64,000 nt of DNA from Solwaraspora sp. WMMA2056 (lineage in GTDB: Bacteria > Actinomycetota > Actinomycetes > Mycobacteriales > Micromonosporaceae): NCBI RefSeq assembly GCF_030345095.1, contig NZ_CP128360.1:5022001-5086000 (forward strand). The letters are read 5' to 3'. This document shows, piece after piece, positions 54,591 through 64,000 of this stretch; positions within the stretch are counted from its first letter, which is position 1, and each line of letters starts with the position of its first letter. Made by a program: the position numbers and the translations under genes. Under the pieces are notes generated by a model that did no database searches, was not told where the DNA came from, and worked only from the letters and a program-made list of their open reading frames with translations.

Positions 54591-55722
54591 GCTTTCCCTC
54601 GATCAGCTCGACGAACCGGTCGAACAGGTAGTCCGCGTCGTGCGGGCCGGCCGCCGCTTCCGGGTGGTACTGGACGGTGAACGCCGGCACCTCGCGGGCC
54701 CGCAGCCCCTCGACCACGTCGTCGTTGAGGCACACGTGGCTCACCTCGACACCGCCGAAGTCGGTGTCGATCACCGTGTTCAGCGGGGCGTCCACGGCGA
54801 ATCCGTGGTTGTGGCTGGTCACCTCGACCTTGCCGGTGGCCCGGTCCAGCACCGGCTGGTTGATGCCGCGGTGGCCGTAGCCGAGCTTGTAGGTGCCGAA
54901 GCCCAGCGCCCGGCCGAGGATCTGCGAGCCGAAACAGATGCCGAACAGCGGGATCCGGCGCCCCATCACCTGGCGGGCCAGCGCGACCGGATGGTCGGCG
55001 GTGGCCGGGTCACCCGGCCCGGGGGAGAAGAACACCGCGTCCGGGCCGGTCGCCAGGACCTGCTCCAGCGTCGAGGTCGCCGGCAGCACGTGGGTGGTCA
55101 CCCCACGCTCGGCGAGCCGGCGCGGCACGTTGCGCTTGATGCCCAGGTCCAGCGCGGCGACCGTGTAGCGGTGCTCGCCCTGGGCGGTGACCGTGTACGG
55201 CTGGCCGGTCGTCACTTCGGCCGACAGGTCGGCGCCGACCATCTGCGGGCTCTGGCGGACCTTGGCGAGCAGTTCCTGCGGGTCGTCGGTCAGGCTGGAC
55301 ACGCCTACCCGCATCACCCCCCGGTCGCGCAGGTGGCGGGTCAGCGCCCGGGTGTCGACCCCGCAGATGCCGACCACGCCCTCGGCGGCGAGCCGCTGCT
55401 CCAGGTCGCCGGTGGCGCGCCAGTTGGACGGCCGGCGGGCCGGGTCGCGGACCACGTAGCCGGCCACCCAGATCCGGTCGGACTCGTCGTCGTCGGCGTT
55501 GACCCCGGTGTTGCCGATGTGCGGTGCGGTCTGCACCACCACCTGCCGGTGGTAGGACGGGTCGGTCAGCGTCTCCTGGTAGCCGGTCATCGCGGTGGTG
55601 AACACCGCCTCGCCGAAGGTCTCCCCGACCGCGCCGTAGCTCTCACCCGGGAAGACCCGGCCGTCCTCGAGCACCAGCAGCGCCGGTACCCGCCGCAGCG
55701 CGGCGGTGGCGTCGTCGTTCAT
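54583..55722 (-). CDS. carA: Carbamoyl-phosphate synthase small (glutaminase) subunit
   Basis: A 379-residue subunit that hydrolyses glutamine and channels ammonia to CarB. ATG at 55722 overlaps the pyrC stop (ATGA). N-terminal CPSase_sm domain ([42 protein letters not shown]); class I glutamine amidotransferase with nucleophile Cys in [16 protein letters not shown], and His and Glu in [14 protein letters not shown] Ser follows the nucleophile loop where many enzymes have Asn or His; the catalytic triad is intact. Confidence 0.97.
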
Positions 55723-57017
55723 CGCACGGCCTTTCCGTCGAGCACGGTCGCGTCGCCGTGCAGGAAGGTGGCGACCACCTGGCCGGGCAGCACCATCCGC
55801 GCGTACGGGGTGTTGCGGCTGCGGCTGGCCAGCTCCCCCGGGTCGACGGTCCGGCTGGCGGCCGGATCGACCAGGGTGAGGTTCGCCGGGGCGCCCGGCG
55901 CGGGGTCGTGCCCGTGCGCGGTCAGCCCGGCGATCCGGGCCGGGGCCCGGGACATCCGCTCGGCGATCAGCTCCCAGTCTGGTACACCGTCGGCGTCGTG
56001 CAGGGCGGTCGTGAGCAGCACCACGGACAGGGCGGTCTCCAACCCGAGCATGCCGGGTCGGGCGTACGCCCATTCGCACTCCTTGTCCTCGACGGCGTGC
56101 GGAGCGTGATCGGTGGCGACGATGTCGATGACGCCTTCGGCGAGCGCGGCCCGCAGCGCGGCGACGTCCTCGCCGGTGCGCAGCGGCGGGTTGACCTTGA
56201 ACACCGGGTCGTAGCTGACCGGTGCCTCGTGGGTGAGCAGAAGGTGGTGCGGGGTGACCTCGGCGGTGATCCGCACGCCGCGCGCCTTGGCCTGCCGGAC
56301 GATCTCCACGCTGCCGGCGGTGGACAGGTGGCAGACGTGCAGCCGGCTGCCGACGTGTTCGGCCAGCAGCGCGTCCCGGGCGATGATCGCCTCCTCGGCG
56401 ACCGCCGGCCAGCCGGTCAGGCCGAGCCGGGTGGAGACCTCGCCCTCGTGCATCTGGGCGCCCTCGGTCAACCGGGGCTCCTCGGCGTGCTGGGCGATGA
56501 CGCCGTCGAAGGCCTTGACGTACTCCAGGGCGCGGCGCATCAGCCGGGGATCGGCGACGCAGTGCCCGTCGTCGGAGAAGATCCGCACGGCGGCGGCGGA
56601 GTCGGCCATCGCGCCGAGTTCGGCGAGGCGTTCACCGGCCAGCCCGACGGTGACCGCGCCGATCGGCTGCACGTCGACCAGGCCGGCCTGCCGGCCGAGC
56701 CGCCAGACCTGCTCGACGACGCCGGCGGTGTCGGCGACCGGTGAGGTGTTCGCCATGGCGCAGACGGCGGTGTAGCCGCCGAGCGCGGCGGCCCGCGACC
56801 CGGTTTCGACCGTCTCGGCGTCCTCGCGGCCGGGCTCGCGCAGGTGGGTGTGCAGGTCGACCAGGCCGGGCAGGGCGACCAGGCCGTCGGCGTCGACCAC
56901 CTGGGCGCCGGCGGCCGCCACGCCGGGGCCGACCTCGGCGACGACGCCGTCGCGCAGCAGCAGGTCGGTCCGCTCGCGGCCGAGGACGCGCACGCCCTTG
57001 ATCAGGTACGCGCTCAC
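55719..57017 (-). CDS. pyrC: Dihydroorotase
   Basis: A 432-residue zinc amidohydrolase that cyclises carbamoyl aspartate. GTG at 57017 has AAAGGA upstream and gives [21 protein letters not shown]; the longer frame upstream is noise. Metal motif [21 protein letters not shown], then [36 protein letters not shown] and the catalytic Asp in [18 protein letters not shown]. Class I type, as in other Gram-positives. 94 bases separate it from pyrB. Confidence 0.97.
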   Translation of the reverse strand: MSAYLIKGVRVLGRERTDLLLRDGVVAEVGPGVAAAGAQVVDADGLVALPGLVDLHTHLREPGREDAETVETGSRAAALGGYTAVCAMANTSPVADTAGVVEQVWRLGRQAGLVDVQPIGAVTVGLAGERLAELGAMADSAAAVRIFSDDGHCVADPRLMRRALEYVKAFDGVIAQHAEEPRLTEGAQMHEGEVSTRLGLTGWPAVAEEAIIARDALLAEHVGSRLHVCHLSTAGSVEIVRQAKARGVRITAEVTPHHLLLTHEAPVSYDPVFKVNPPLRTGEDVAALRAALAEGVIDIVATDHAPHAVEDKECEWAYARPGMLGLETALSVVLLTTALHDADGVPDWELIAERMSRAPARIAGLTAHGHDPAPGAPANLTLVDPAASRTVDPGELASRSRNTPYARMVLPGQVVATFLHGDATVLDGKAVR

Positions 57018-57111
57018 AGCGAGATCCTTTCGTCGTACGCCTGAGGTCCGTGGTGCCCTCGGAGGTGCTGGTGCCTGCCGGGTGACCGGTGCGGTGACTG
57101 ACGGTCGTGGC

Positions 57112-58949
<1,838 letters not shown>

Positions 58950-59438
58950 ATGCCCTCTGAGTACGCCAAGTCGTTGGGCGCCCGCCTGCGCTCCATCCGT
59001 CAGCAGCAGGGGCTGTCCCTGCAGGGGGTGGAGGAGAAGTCGAACGGGCGTTGGAAGGCTGTCGTCGTCGGTTCCTACGAGCGTGGGGACCGGGCTGTCA
59101 CCGTCTCCCGCCTGGCTGAACTGGCCGACTTCTACCGGGTTCCGGTGTCGGAACTGCTGCCCGACGGCAGCGGGGTACGCCACGAACCCACCAGCAAGAT
59201 CGTCCTGGACCTGGAGCGGCTGTACGACGAGGTCGCTGACGACCTCGCCTACGTCGCCCGGTACGCCCGGGCGATCCAGCAGCAGCGTGGCGACTACAAC
59301 GGTCGGGTGCTCTCCATCCGCGCCGACGACCTGCGCGCCCTGGCGATCGTGTACGACTCGTCGCCGTCCGGCCTGATCGAACGGCTGAACGAGCACGGCG
59401 TACTGGTCGCCGACCCCCGGGCGTTCTTCGCCTCCTGA
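58950..59438 (+). CDS. bldD: Developmental regulator BldD (c-di-GMP-responsive)
   Basis: A 162-residue transcription factor that represses sporulation genes during vegetative growth when dimerised by cyclic di-GMP. The ATG at 58950 gives MPSEYAKSLGARLRSIRQQQGLSLQGVEEKSNGRWKAV; residues 10-70 form the XRE-type HTH. The C-terminal domain carries the c-di-GMP signature RGD-x8-RxxD: RGD (113-115), YNGRVLSI, RADD (124-127), with Ala where Streptomyces has Gln. Divergent from pyrR, the standard actinomycete neighbourhood. A strong terminator follows. Confidence 0.97.
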   Translation: MPSEYAKSLGARLRSIRQQQGLSLQGVEEKSNGRWKAVVVGSYERGDRAVTVSRLAELADFYRVPVSELLPDGSGVRHEPTSKIVLDLERLYDEVADDLAYVARYARAIQQQRGDYNGRVLSIRADDLRALAIVYDSSPSGLIERLNEHGVLVADPRAFFAS

Positions 59439-59460
59439 CGCCAGCCGGCGCACCAACCGG

Positions 59461-59496
59461 CGACGGGGTCCGATCCTGCGGGATCGGACCCCGTCG
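59461..59496. terminator. Perfect 16-bp bidirectional terminator between bldD and nusB
   Basis: Stem CGACGGGGTCCGATCC (59461-59476) and its exact complement (59481-59496) around TGCG. It lies 22 bases after the bldD stop and 75 bases after the convergent nusB stop, serving both. Confidence 0.92.
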
Positions 59497-59571
59497 CCTA
59501 CGGGACACAGGACGGCGGCGAGACACCAGCTCGCCAGTGTGGGCCCGGACAGCCGGAGACGGCCCGGCCGT

Positions 59572-60003
59572 CTAGTGCGGGGTGTACTCGGCGATCCGGT
59601 CCAGCAACCCGTTGAGGAACCGCGGCGAATCGTCGGTCGACATCTGCCGGGCCAGCTCCACCGCCTCGGTGATGGCCACCGGGTCGTCGATCTCGTCGAC
59701 GTAGAGCAGCTCGAACACGGCGATGCGGGCCAGGTTGCGGTCAACCACCGGCATCCGTTCCAGCGTCCACCCCTCGGCATAGCTGCCGATCAGCTCGTCG
59801 ATCCGGCTCCGGTGCCGGGAAACGCCCTCCACCAGACCGATCGCGTAGTCGAGGTGCTCCGGCCGCGGTGACAACCGGGCGACGTAACCGATCAGTACCT
59901 GCTCCGGCGGGATGTCCCGCAGGTCCGCCTCGTAGAGCACGTCGAGGGCCCGCTTACGCGCCTTGCGGCGCGCCGGCATCGAGGTCTTCGGACCCTCGGC
60001 CAT
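59572..60003 (-). CDS. nusB: Transcription antitermination factor NusB
   Basis: A 143-residue RNA-binding helical protein that, with NusE, assembles antitermination complexes on rRNA operons. Typical sequence: ARRKARKRALDVLYEADLRDI (RNA-contact helix), WTLERMPVVDRNLARIAVFELLYVDEIDDPVAITEAVELARQ and RFLNGLLDRIAE. Its ATG shares one base with the efp stop (TGATG), so it is coupled. Last gene of the aroC-aroKB-aroQ-efp-nusB run. Confidence 0.97.
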   Translation of the reverse strand: MAEGPKTSMPARRKARKRALDVLYEADLRDIPPEQVLIGYVARLSPRPEHLDYAIGLVEGVSRHRSRIDELIGSYAEGWTLERMPVVDRNLARIAVFELLYVDEIDDPVAITEAVELARQMSTDDSPRFLNGLLDRIAEYTPH

Positions 60004-60560
60004 CAGGCGCGGCCGAGGTAGCGGCCGTCGCGGGTGTCGACCTTGATCTTCTCACCGGTGGTGATGAACAGCGGCACCTGCACCGTCGCCCCGGTCTCCA
60101 CCGTCGCCGGCTTGTTGCCCCCGGTCGACCGGTCCCCCTGCAGCCCCGGCTCGGTGTAGGTCACCTCGAGGATCACGCTGGTCGGCAGCTCGATGTAGAG
60201 CGGCACGCCCTCGTGGGTCGCCACGATCGCCTCGGCCTCGGGCAGCAGATAGTTCGCGGCCTCACCGACCGTGCCACCCACGACGGTGATCTGGTCGTAG
60301 GTCTCCAGATCCATGAAGACGTAGTCCTCGCCGTCGGCGTACAGGTACTGCATGGTCCGCTTGTCGACGGTCGCGGTGTCGACCTTGGTGCCCGCGTTGA
60401 AGGTCTTGTCGACGACCTTGCCGGAGAGCACGTTCTTCAAGGTGGTGCGCACGAAGGCGCCGCCCTTGCCGGGCTTGACGTGCTGGAATTCGACGACGGA
60501 CCACAGCTCGCCGTCGAGGTTGAGAACCAGCCCGTTCTTCAGGTCGTTGGTGGTGGCCAT
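60003..60560 (-). CDS. efp: Translation elongation factor P
   Basis: A 185-residue three-domain tRNA-mimic that rescues ribosomes stalled at polyproline. [37 protein letters not shown]: Lys32 in the KPGKGG loop reaches the peptidyl-transferase centre; actinobacterial EF-P works with unmodified Lys. OB domains follow ([32 protein letters not shown]), ending DGRYLGRA. No lysine-modifying enzyme is nearby. 41 bases from aroQ; the Xaa-Pro peptidase often found between them in relatives is absent. Confidence 0.97.
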   Translation of the reverse strand: MATTNDLKNGLVLNLDGELWSVVEFQHVKPGKGGAFVRTTLKNVLSGKVVDKTFNAGTKVDTATVDKRTMQYLYADGEDYVFMDLETYDQITVVGGTVGEAANYLLPEAEAIVATHEGVPLYIELPTSVILEVTYTEPGLQGDRSTGGNKPATVETGATVQVPLFITTGEKIKVDTRDGRYLGRA

Positions 60561-60601
60561 TTCCTGCCTTGATCTTCAATTGGCGGACGGACCTGCCAAG
60601 T

Positions 60602-61063
60602 CTATCGGTCCGACGTCGTCGCCTCGGCCCGGCCTGCGGCGAGCTGGGCGATGTGCCGCAGCGCCAATCGGTAGCCGTCCACCCCGAGTCCGCAGATCAC
60701 CCCGGTCGCCACCGCCGACACCACCGAGTGGTGCCGGAACTGCTCCCGGGCATGGATGTTGGAGATGTGCACCTCGATCAGCGGACCCCGCAGCATCGCG
60801 CAGGCGTCGCGGACCGCGTACGAATAGTGCGACCACGCACCCGGGTTGAGCACCACCGCCGCCTCGGCGTCGGCCGCAGCGTGCAACCAGCCGAGCATCT
60901 CGTGCTCGGCGTCGGTCTGGCGCACCTCGACGTCGAGACCGACCTGCCGCCCGGTCTCGACGCACATCGTCACCAGGTCGGCGTAGCTGACCTCACCGTA
61001 GACGTCGACCTGACGGCTGCCCAGCCGGCCCAGGTTCGGCCCGTTCAACACGTACGCCTTCAC
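60602..61063 (-). CDS. aroQ: Type II 3-dehydroquinate dehydratase
   Basis: A 153-residue dodecameric enzyme of the shikimate pathway. The GTG at 61063 overlaps the aroKB stop (GTGA). Motifs: [20 protein letters not shown] (catalytic Tyr, flexible-loop Arg), [18 protein letters not shown], and [19 protein letters not shown] (catalytic His). The loop residues [12 protein letters not shown] and AWSHYSYA differ slightly from the common NLLGxREPxxYG and AYTHTSVA but catalytic residues stay. Confidence 0.95.
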   Translation of the reverse strand: MKAYVLNGPNLGRLGSRQVDVYGEVSYADLVTMCVETGRQVGLDVEVRQTDAEHEMLGWLHAAADAEAAVVLNPGAWSHYSYAVRDACAMLRGPLIEVHISNIHAREQFRHHSVVSAVATGVICGLGVDGYRLALRHIAQLAAGRAEATTSDR

Positions 61064-62673
61064 GCGCCGGCCACCGACCGGTACGCCCGCGCCAACGCCT
61101 CGTCGTCCGGCCCGTCGAGGATCCCGGGGCGGGCCAGCCCGTCGAGGACCACCAGCCGCAGCCGGGCACCCCGCGCCTTCTTGTCCACCCGCATCGCGGC
61201 CAGCAGGTCCGGCCAGGCGTCGGCCCGGTACGTGGTCGGCAGCCCCAGCGCGGTGAGCACCGCCAGGTGCCGGTCGGCGACCTCGGCGTCGAGCCGGCCG
61301 ACCTGCCGGGCCAGGGTCGCGGCGTACACCAGGCCGACCGACACGGCGTGCCCGTGCCGCCAGCGGTAGCCCTCGACCTTCTCGATCGCGTGCGCCAGCG
61401 TGTGTCCGTAGTTGAGGACCTCCCGCACCCCGGACTCCCGCAGGTCGCCGCCGACCACGTCGGCCTTGACCCGTACGGCGCGCTCGATCAGCTCCCGTAC
61501 CGACGCGCTGGTGGCGTCGGTGGCGGCCGCCGGATCCCGCTCGATCAGGTCCAGGATCGCCGGGTCGGCGATGAACCCGCACTTGACCACCTCGGCCAAC
61601 CCGGCCACCAGGTCGGTCAGCGGCAGGCTGGCCAGCAGGTTCAGGTCACAGATCACCCCGGCCGGCGGGTGGAAGGACCCGACCAGGTTCTTGCCGGCGG
61701 CCGTGTTGATCCCGGTCTTGCCGCCGACGGCGGCGTCGACCATGCCGAGCAGGCTGGTCGCGACCGGCACCCACCGGACCCCGCGCAGCCAACAGGCGGC
61801 GACGAAACCGGCCAGGTCGGTCACCGCGCCGCCGCCGACCCCGACCACCGCGTCGGTACGGGTGAAGCCGGCGTCGCCCAACATCGCCCAGGCCTGTGCC
61901 GCCACGTCGATCGACTTGCCGGCCTCGGCGTCGGGCACCTCGATCAGCAGTGGCTGCGCACCGGCGGCGGCACACGCAGCGGCGATCCGGTCGGCGTGCG
62001 CCTTCAGCGGCGGCGCGTGCAGCACCGCCACCCGGTGCGCGTCGGGCAGCAGCGTGGGCAGTGTGTCGAGCAGCCCCCGGCCGACCAGTACGTCGTACGG
62101 GCGGTCACCAGGCACCGGGATGCGGGTCGTGGCGTCCATCGACGCCGAGCCTAGTCGCTGCCCGTCGTCGGTGGCCCGCAACAGCGTCGCGATCTCCTCG
62201 GCGACCTCCTGCGGGGTCCGGCCGTCGGTGGCCACCCGGTGGGTGGCTACCTGCTCGTACAGCGGCCGGCGCTGCTCCATCAGGTGTTTGAGGGTCGCCC
62301 GGGGGTTGAGCGCCAACAACGGGCGGCCGGCGCCGAGCCCGACCCGGCGGGCCGCGTCGGCCAGCTCGACGCTCAGGTAGACCACCGTATGGCCGGCCAG
62401 CAGCGCCCGGTTCGCCTCGGCCAGGACCGCACCGCCGCCCAGGGCCAGCACCCCGGCGCAGGTGCGCAGCGCGTCGCTTACGGCGGCCTGCTCCAACTCC
62501 CGGAAATGCGCCTCGCCGTCGTCGACGAAGATCTCCGGGATGGGTTTGCCGGCGGCGGCGACGATCTCCGTGTCGGTGTCGCGGAACTCGCAGCCCAGCA
62601 GCGCGGCCAACGCCTCACCGGTGCTGGTCTTGCCGGCCCCGGGCGCGCCGACCAGCACACACACCGGTGCCAT
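61060..62673 (-). CDS. aroKB: Fused shikimate kinase / 3-dehydroquinate synthase
   Basis: One 537-residue frame covers two enzymes. Residues 1-170 are shikimate kinase: P-loop [32 protein letters not shown], lid [17 protein letters not shown]. From about 179 it is DHQ synthase: [66 protein letters not shown] (NAD and metal), [39 protein letters not shown] (zinc His), and [13 protein letters not shown]. The join ([22 protein letters not shown]) has no stop; an internal ATG at 62139, with only a weak AGG upstream, could still start separate DHQ synthase. The start ATG shares a base with the aroC stop (TGATG). Confidence 0.93.
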   Translation of the reverse strand: MAPVCVLVGAPGAGKTSTGEALAALLGCEFRDTDTEIVAAAGKPIPEIFVDDGEAHFRELEQAAVSDALRTCAGVLALGGGAVLAEANRALLAGHTVVYLSVELADAARRVGLGAGRPLLALNPRATLKHLMEQRRPLYEQVATHRVATDGRTPQEVAEEIATLLRATDDGQRLGSASMDATTRIPVPGDRPYDVLVGRGLLDTLPTLLPDAHRVAVLHAPPLKAHADRIAAACAAAGAQPLLIEVPDAEAGKSIDVAAQAWAMLGDAGFTRTDAVVGVGGGAVTDLAGFVAACWLRGVRWVPVATSLLGMVDAAVGGKTGINTAAGKNLVGSFHPPAGVICDLNLLASLPLTDLVAGLAEVVKCGFIADPAILDLIERDPAAATDATSASVRELIERAVRVKADVVGGDLRESGVREVLNYGHTLAHAIEKVEGYRWRHGHAVSVGLVYAATLARQVGRLDAEVADRHLAVLTALGLPTTYRADAWPDLLAAMRVDKKARGARLRLVVLDGLARPGILDGPDDEALARAYRSVAGA

Positions 62674-63851
62674 CAGCGGATCACCAGATGGTCCAGGTAG
62701 CCGCCGAGGTTGCGGCGGATCTCGGCGACCGAGTCGCCGCCGAACTTCTCGGTCAGCGCCTCGGCGAGCACCAGCGCCACCATCGACTCGGCCACCACCG
62801 CCGCCGCCGGGACGGCACAGACGTCGGAACGCTGGTTGATCGCCGTCGCCGGCTCACCGGTGGTGACGTCCACTGTCGACAGCGCCCGGTTCAGCGACGA
62901 GATCGGCTTCATCGCCGCCCGTACCCGCAGTGGTTCACCGGTGCTGATCCCGCCCTCCAGGCCGCCGGCCCGGTCGGTCACCCGTCGGACCCCCGACGCG
63001 GTGGGGATGATCTCGTCGTGGGCGACCGAGCCACGTGAGCGGGCCTGCTGCCAGGCGTCACCGATCTCCACACCCTTGATCGCCTGGATCGACATCAGCG
63101 CGGTGGCGAGCCGGGCGTCCAGCTTGCGGTCCCACTGCACGTGGCTGCCCAGCCCCGGCGGTACGCCGTAGGCGAGCACCTCCACGATGCCGCCGAGGGT
63201 GTCGGCGTCGGACTTCGCCGCGTCGACCTCGGCGACCATGCGGGCGCTCGCCTCCGGGTCGAGGCAGCGCAGCGGGTCGGCGTCGACCCGTTCGGCGTCC
63301 TCCGGGCGTGGCTGCAGCCCCGGCTTGGCCGCGACCGACCCCAGCTCGACCACGTGCGAGACGATCTCGATGCCGAGTGCCTGGCGGCACAGCGCCCGGG
63401 CGACCGTACCGACCGCGACCCGGGCCGCGGTCTCCCGCGCGCTGGCCCGCTCCAGGATCGGCCGCGCGTCGGTGTGGCCGTACTTCTGCATCCCGGCCAG
63501 GTCGGCGTGCCCTGGCCGGGGCCGGGTCAGCGGGGCGTTGCGGGCCTGGCCGGCCAGCTCGTCCGGGTCGACCGGATCGGCCGCCATCACCGTGCGCCAC
63601 TTCGGCCACTCCGAGTTGCCGACCCGGATCGCCACCGGGCTGCCCAGCGTCACCCCGTGCCGCAGACCGCCGATGATCTCGATCTCGTCCTGTTCGAAGG
63701 CCATCCGCGCACCCCGGCCGTAGCCGAGTCGGCGGCGGGCCAGCTCGCGGCCGATCTCGGCGCTGGTCACCTCGACGCCGGCGGGAACGCCTTCGAGGAG
63801 GGCCACCAGCGCGGGGCCATGGGATTCACCTGCAGTCAGCCAGCGCAACAC
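62673..63851 (-). CDS. aroC: Chorismate synthase
   Basis: A 392-residue FMN-dependent enzyme giving chorismate, the branch point for aromatic amino acids and menaquinone. Start at GTG 63851, giving [21 protein letters not shown]; no good ribosome site is visible, and the upstream frame to 63959 lacks family similarity. Motifs: [90 protein letters not shown], and [25 protein letters not shown]. First visible gene of the aro run; the 149 bases to the window edge hold no recognisable gene. Confidence 0.97.
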   Translation of the reverse strand: MLRWLTAGESHGPALVALLEGVPAGVEVTSAEIGRELARRRLGYGRGARMAFEQDEIEIIGGLRHGVTLGSPVAIRVGNSEWPKWRTVMAADPVDPDELAGQARNAPLTRPRPGHADLAGMQKYGHTDARPILERASARETAARVAVGTVARALCRQALGIEIVSHVVELGSVAAKPGLQPRPEDAERVDADPLRCLDPEASARMVAEVDAAKSDADTLGGIVEVLAYGVPPGLGSHVQWDRKLDARLATALMSIQAIKGVEIGDAWQQARSRGSVAHDEIIPTASGVRRVTDRAGGLEGGISTGEPLRVRAAMKPISSLNRALSTVDVTTGEPATAINQRSDVCAVPAAAVVAESMVALVLAEALTEKFGGDSVAEIRRNLGGYLDHLVIR

Positions 63852-64000
63852 GTCGGAAAGTGTGCCACGACCGGGCCGGCGGCCGGCACCGCGCGGCCCG
63901 GCCGTCCCGCCCTCCGGACACCACGGCGTGATGCGGCAGGCACCCGCCGCGGACACCACGAACGTGGCGCACCCATGAGACGGCGGCCGGCCCGACCTAC

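Overview
The window is GC-rich chromosomal DNA from a filamentous actinomycete. Gene content and protein style (bldD next to pyrR, mihF-gmk-rpoZ-coaBC-metK-priA, secreted glycosidases, LacI regulators) suggest Micromonosporaceae or a close relative; the family is an inference, the phylum is not in doubt. I saw no rRNA, tRNA, CRISPR array, insertion sequence or prophage. The right third (about 34.3-37.3 kb and 41.7-63.9 kb) is core chromosome; the left and centre (0-34.3 kb and 37.4-41.7 kb) are accessory, secreted or catabolic genes.

Layout. 0-3.2 kb: a DesK/LiaS-type sensor kinase with an extra C-terminal extracytoplasmic domain, a frameshifted stand-alone relative of that domain, and a lipoprotein. 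3.5-11.7 kb: mostly secreted proteins (an unknown 608-residue protein, a CBM2 protein, a subtilisin with P domain, a beta-propeller and an SGNH/CE2-type esterase) plus a divergent DapF-family epimerase. 11.8-17.9 kb: a protein with a possible uracil-DNA-glycosylase fold, then a coupled SWIM zinc-finger / large repeat protein / membrane protein run. 17.8-22.5 kb: a translationally coupled aromatic-polyketide-type tailoring operon (ABM-ABM-FAD monooxygenase fusion, ABM protein, P450, double SchA/CurD protein) with no polyketide synthase in view. 22.6-31.1 kb: a galactoside utilisation locus (GH42, two permeases, binding protein, GH36) divergent from a LacI regulator, with two palindromic operators between them. 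31.2-34.3 kb: a YceI gene broken by an in-frame TAG, a secreted protein and a septum-formation-type lipoprotein.

34.3-37.3 kb: def-fmt-rsmB. 37.6-41.7 kb: a secreted arabinan-degrading pair (GH51, GH43-AbfB) on the opposite strand, sitting between def-fmt-rsmB and priA, with its own promoter and operator. 41.7-58.7 kb: one long leftward run, pyrR-pyrB-pyrC-carA-carB-pyrD-bioA-pyrF-mihF-gmk-rpoZ-coaBC-metK-priA. It makes UMP, supplies GMP kinase, CoA and SAM, and is headed by a PyrR-binding RNA element that contains the pyrR Shine-Dalgarno sequence. 58.9-63.9 kb: bldD (rightward), a strong shared terminator, then leftward aroC-aroKB-aroQ-efp-nusB, in which shikimate kinase and dehydroquinate synthase share one reading frame.

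Most worth a second look: the kinase domain and its free relative, the ABM-ABM-monooxygenase fusion in an orphan tailoring cassette, the SWIM-centred trio, the apparent CTG start of coaBC, the single-frame aroKB, and two recently broken genes (1752-2121 and 31172-31798).
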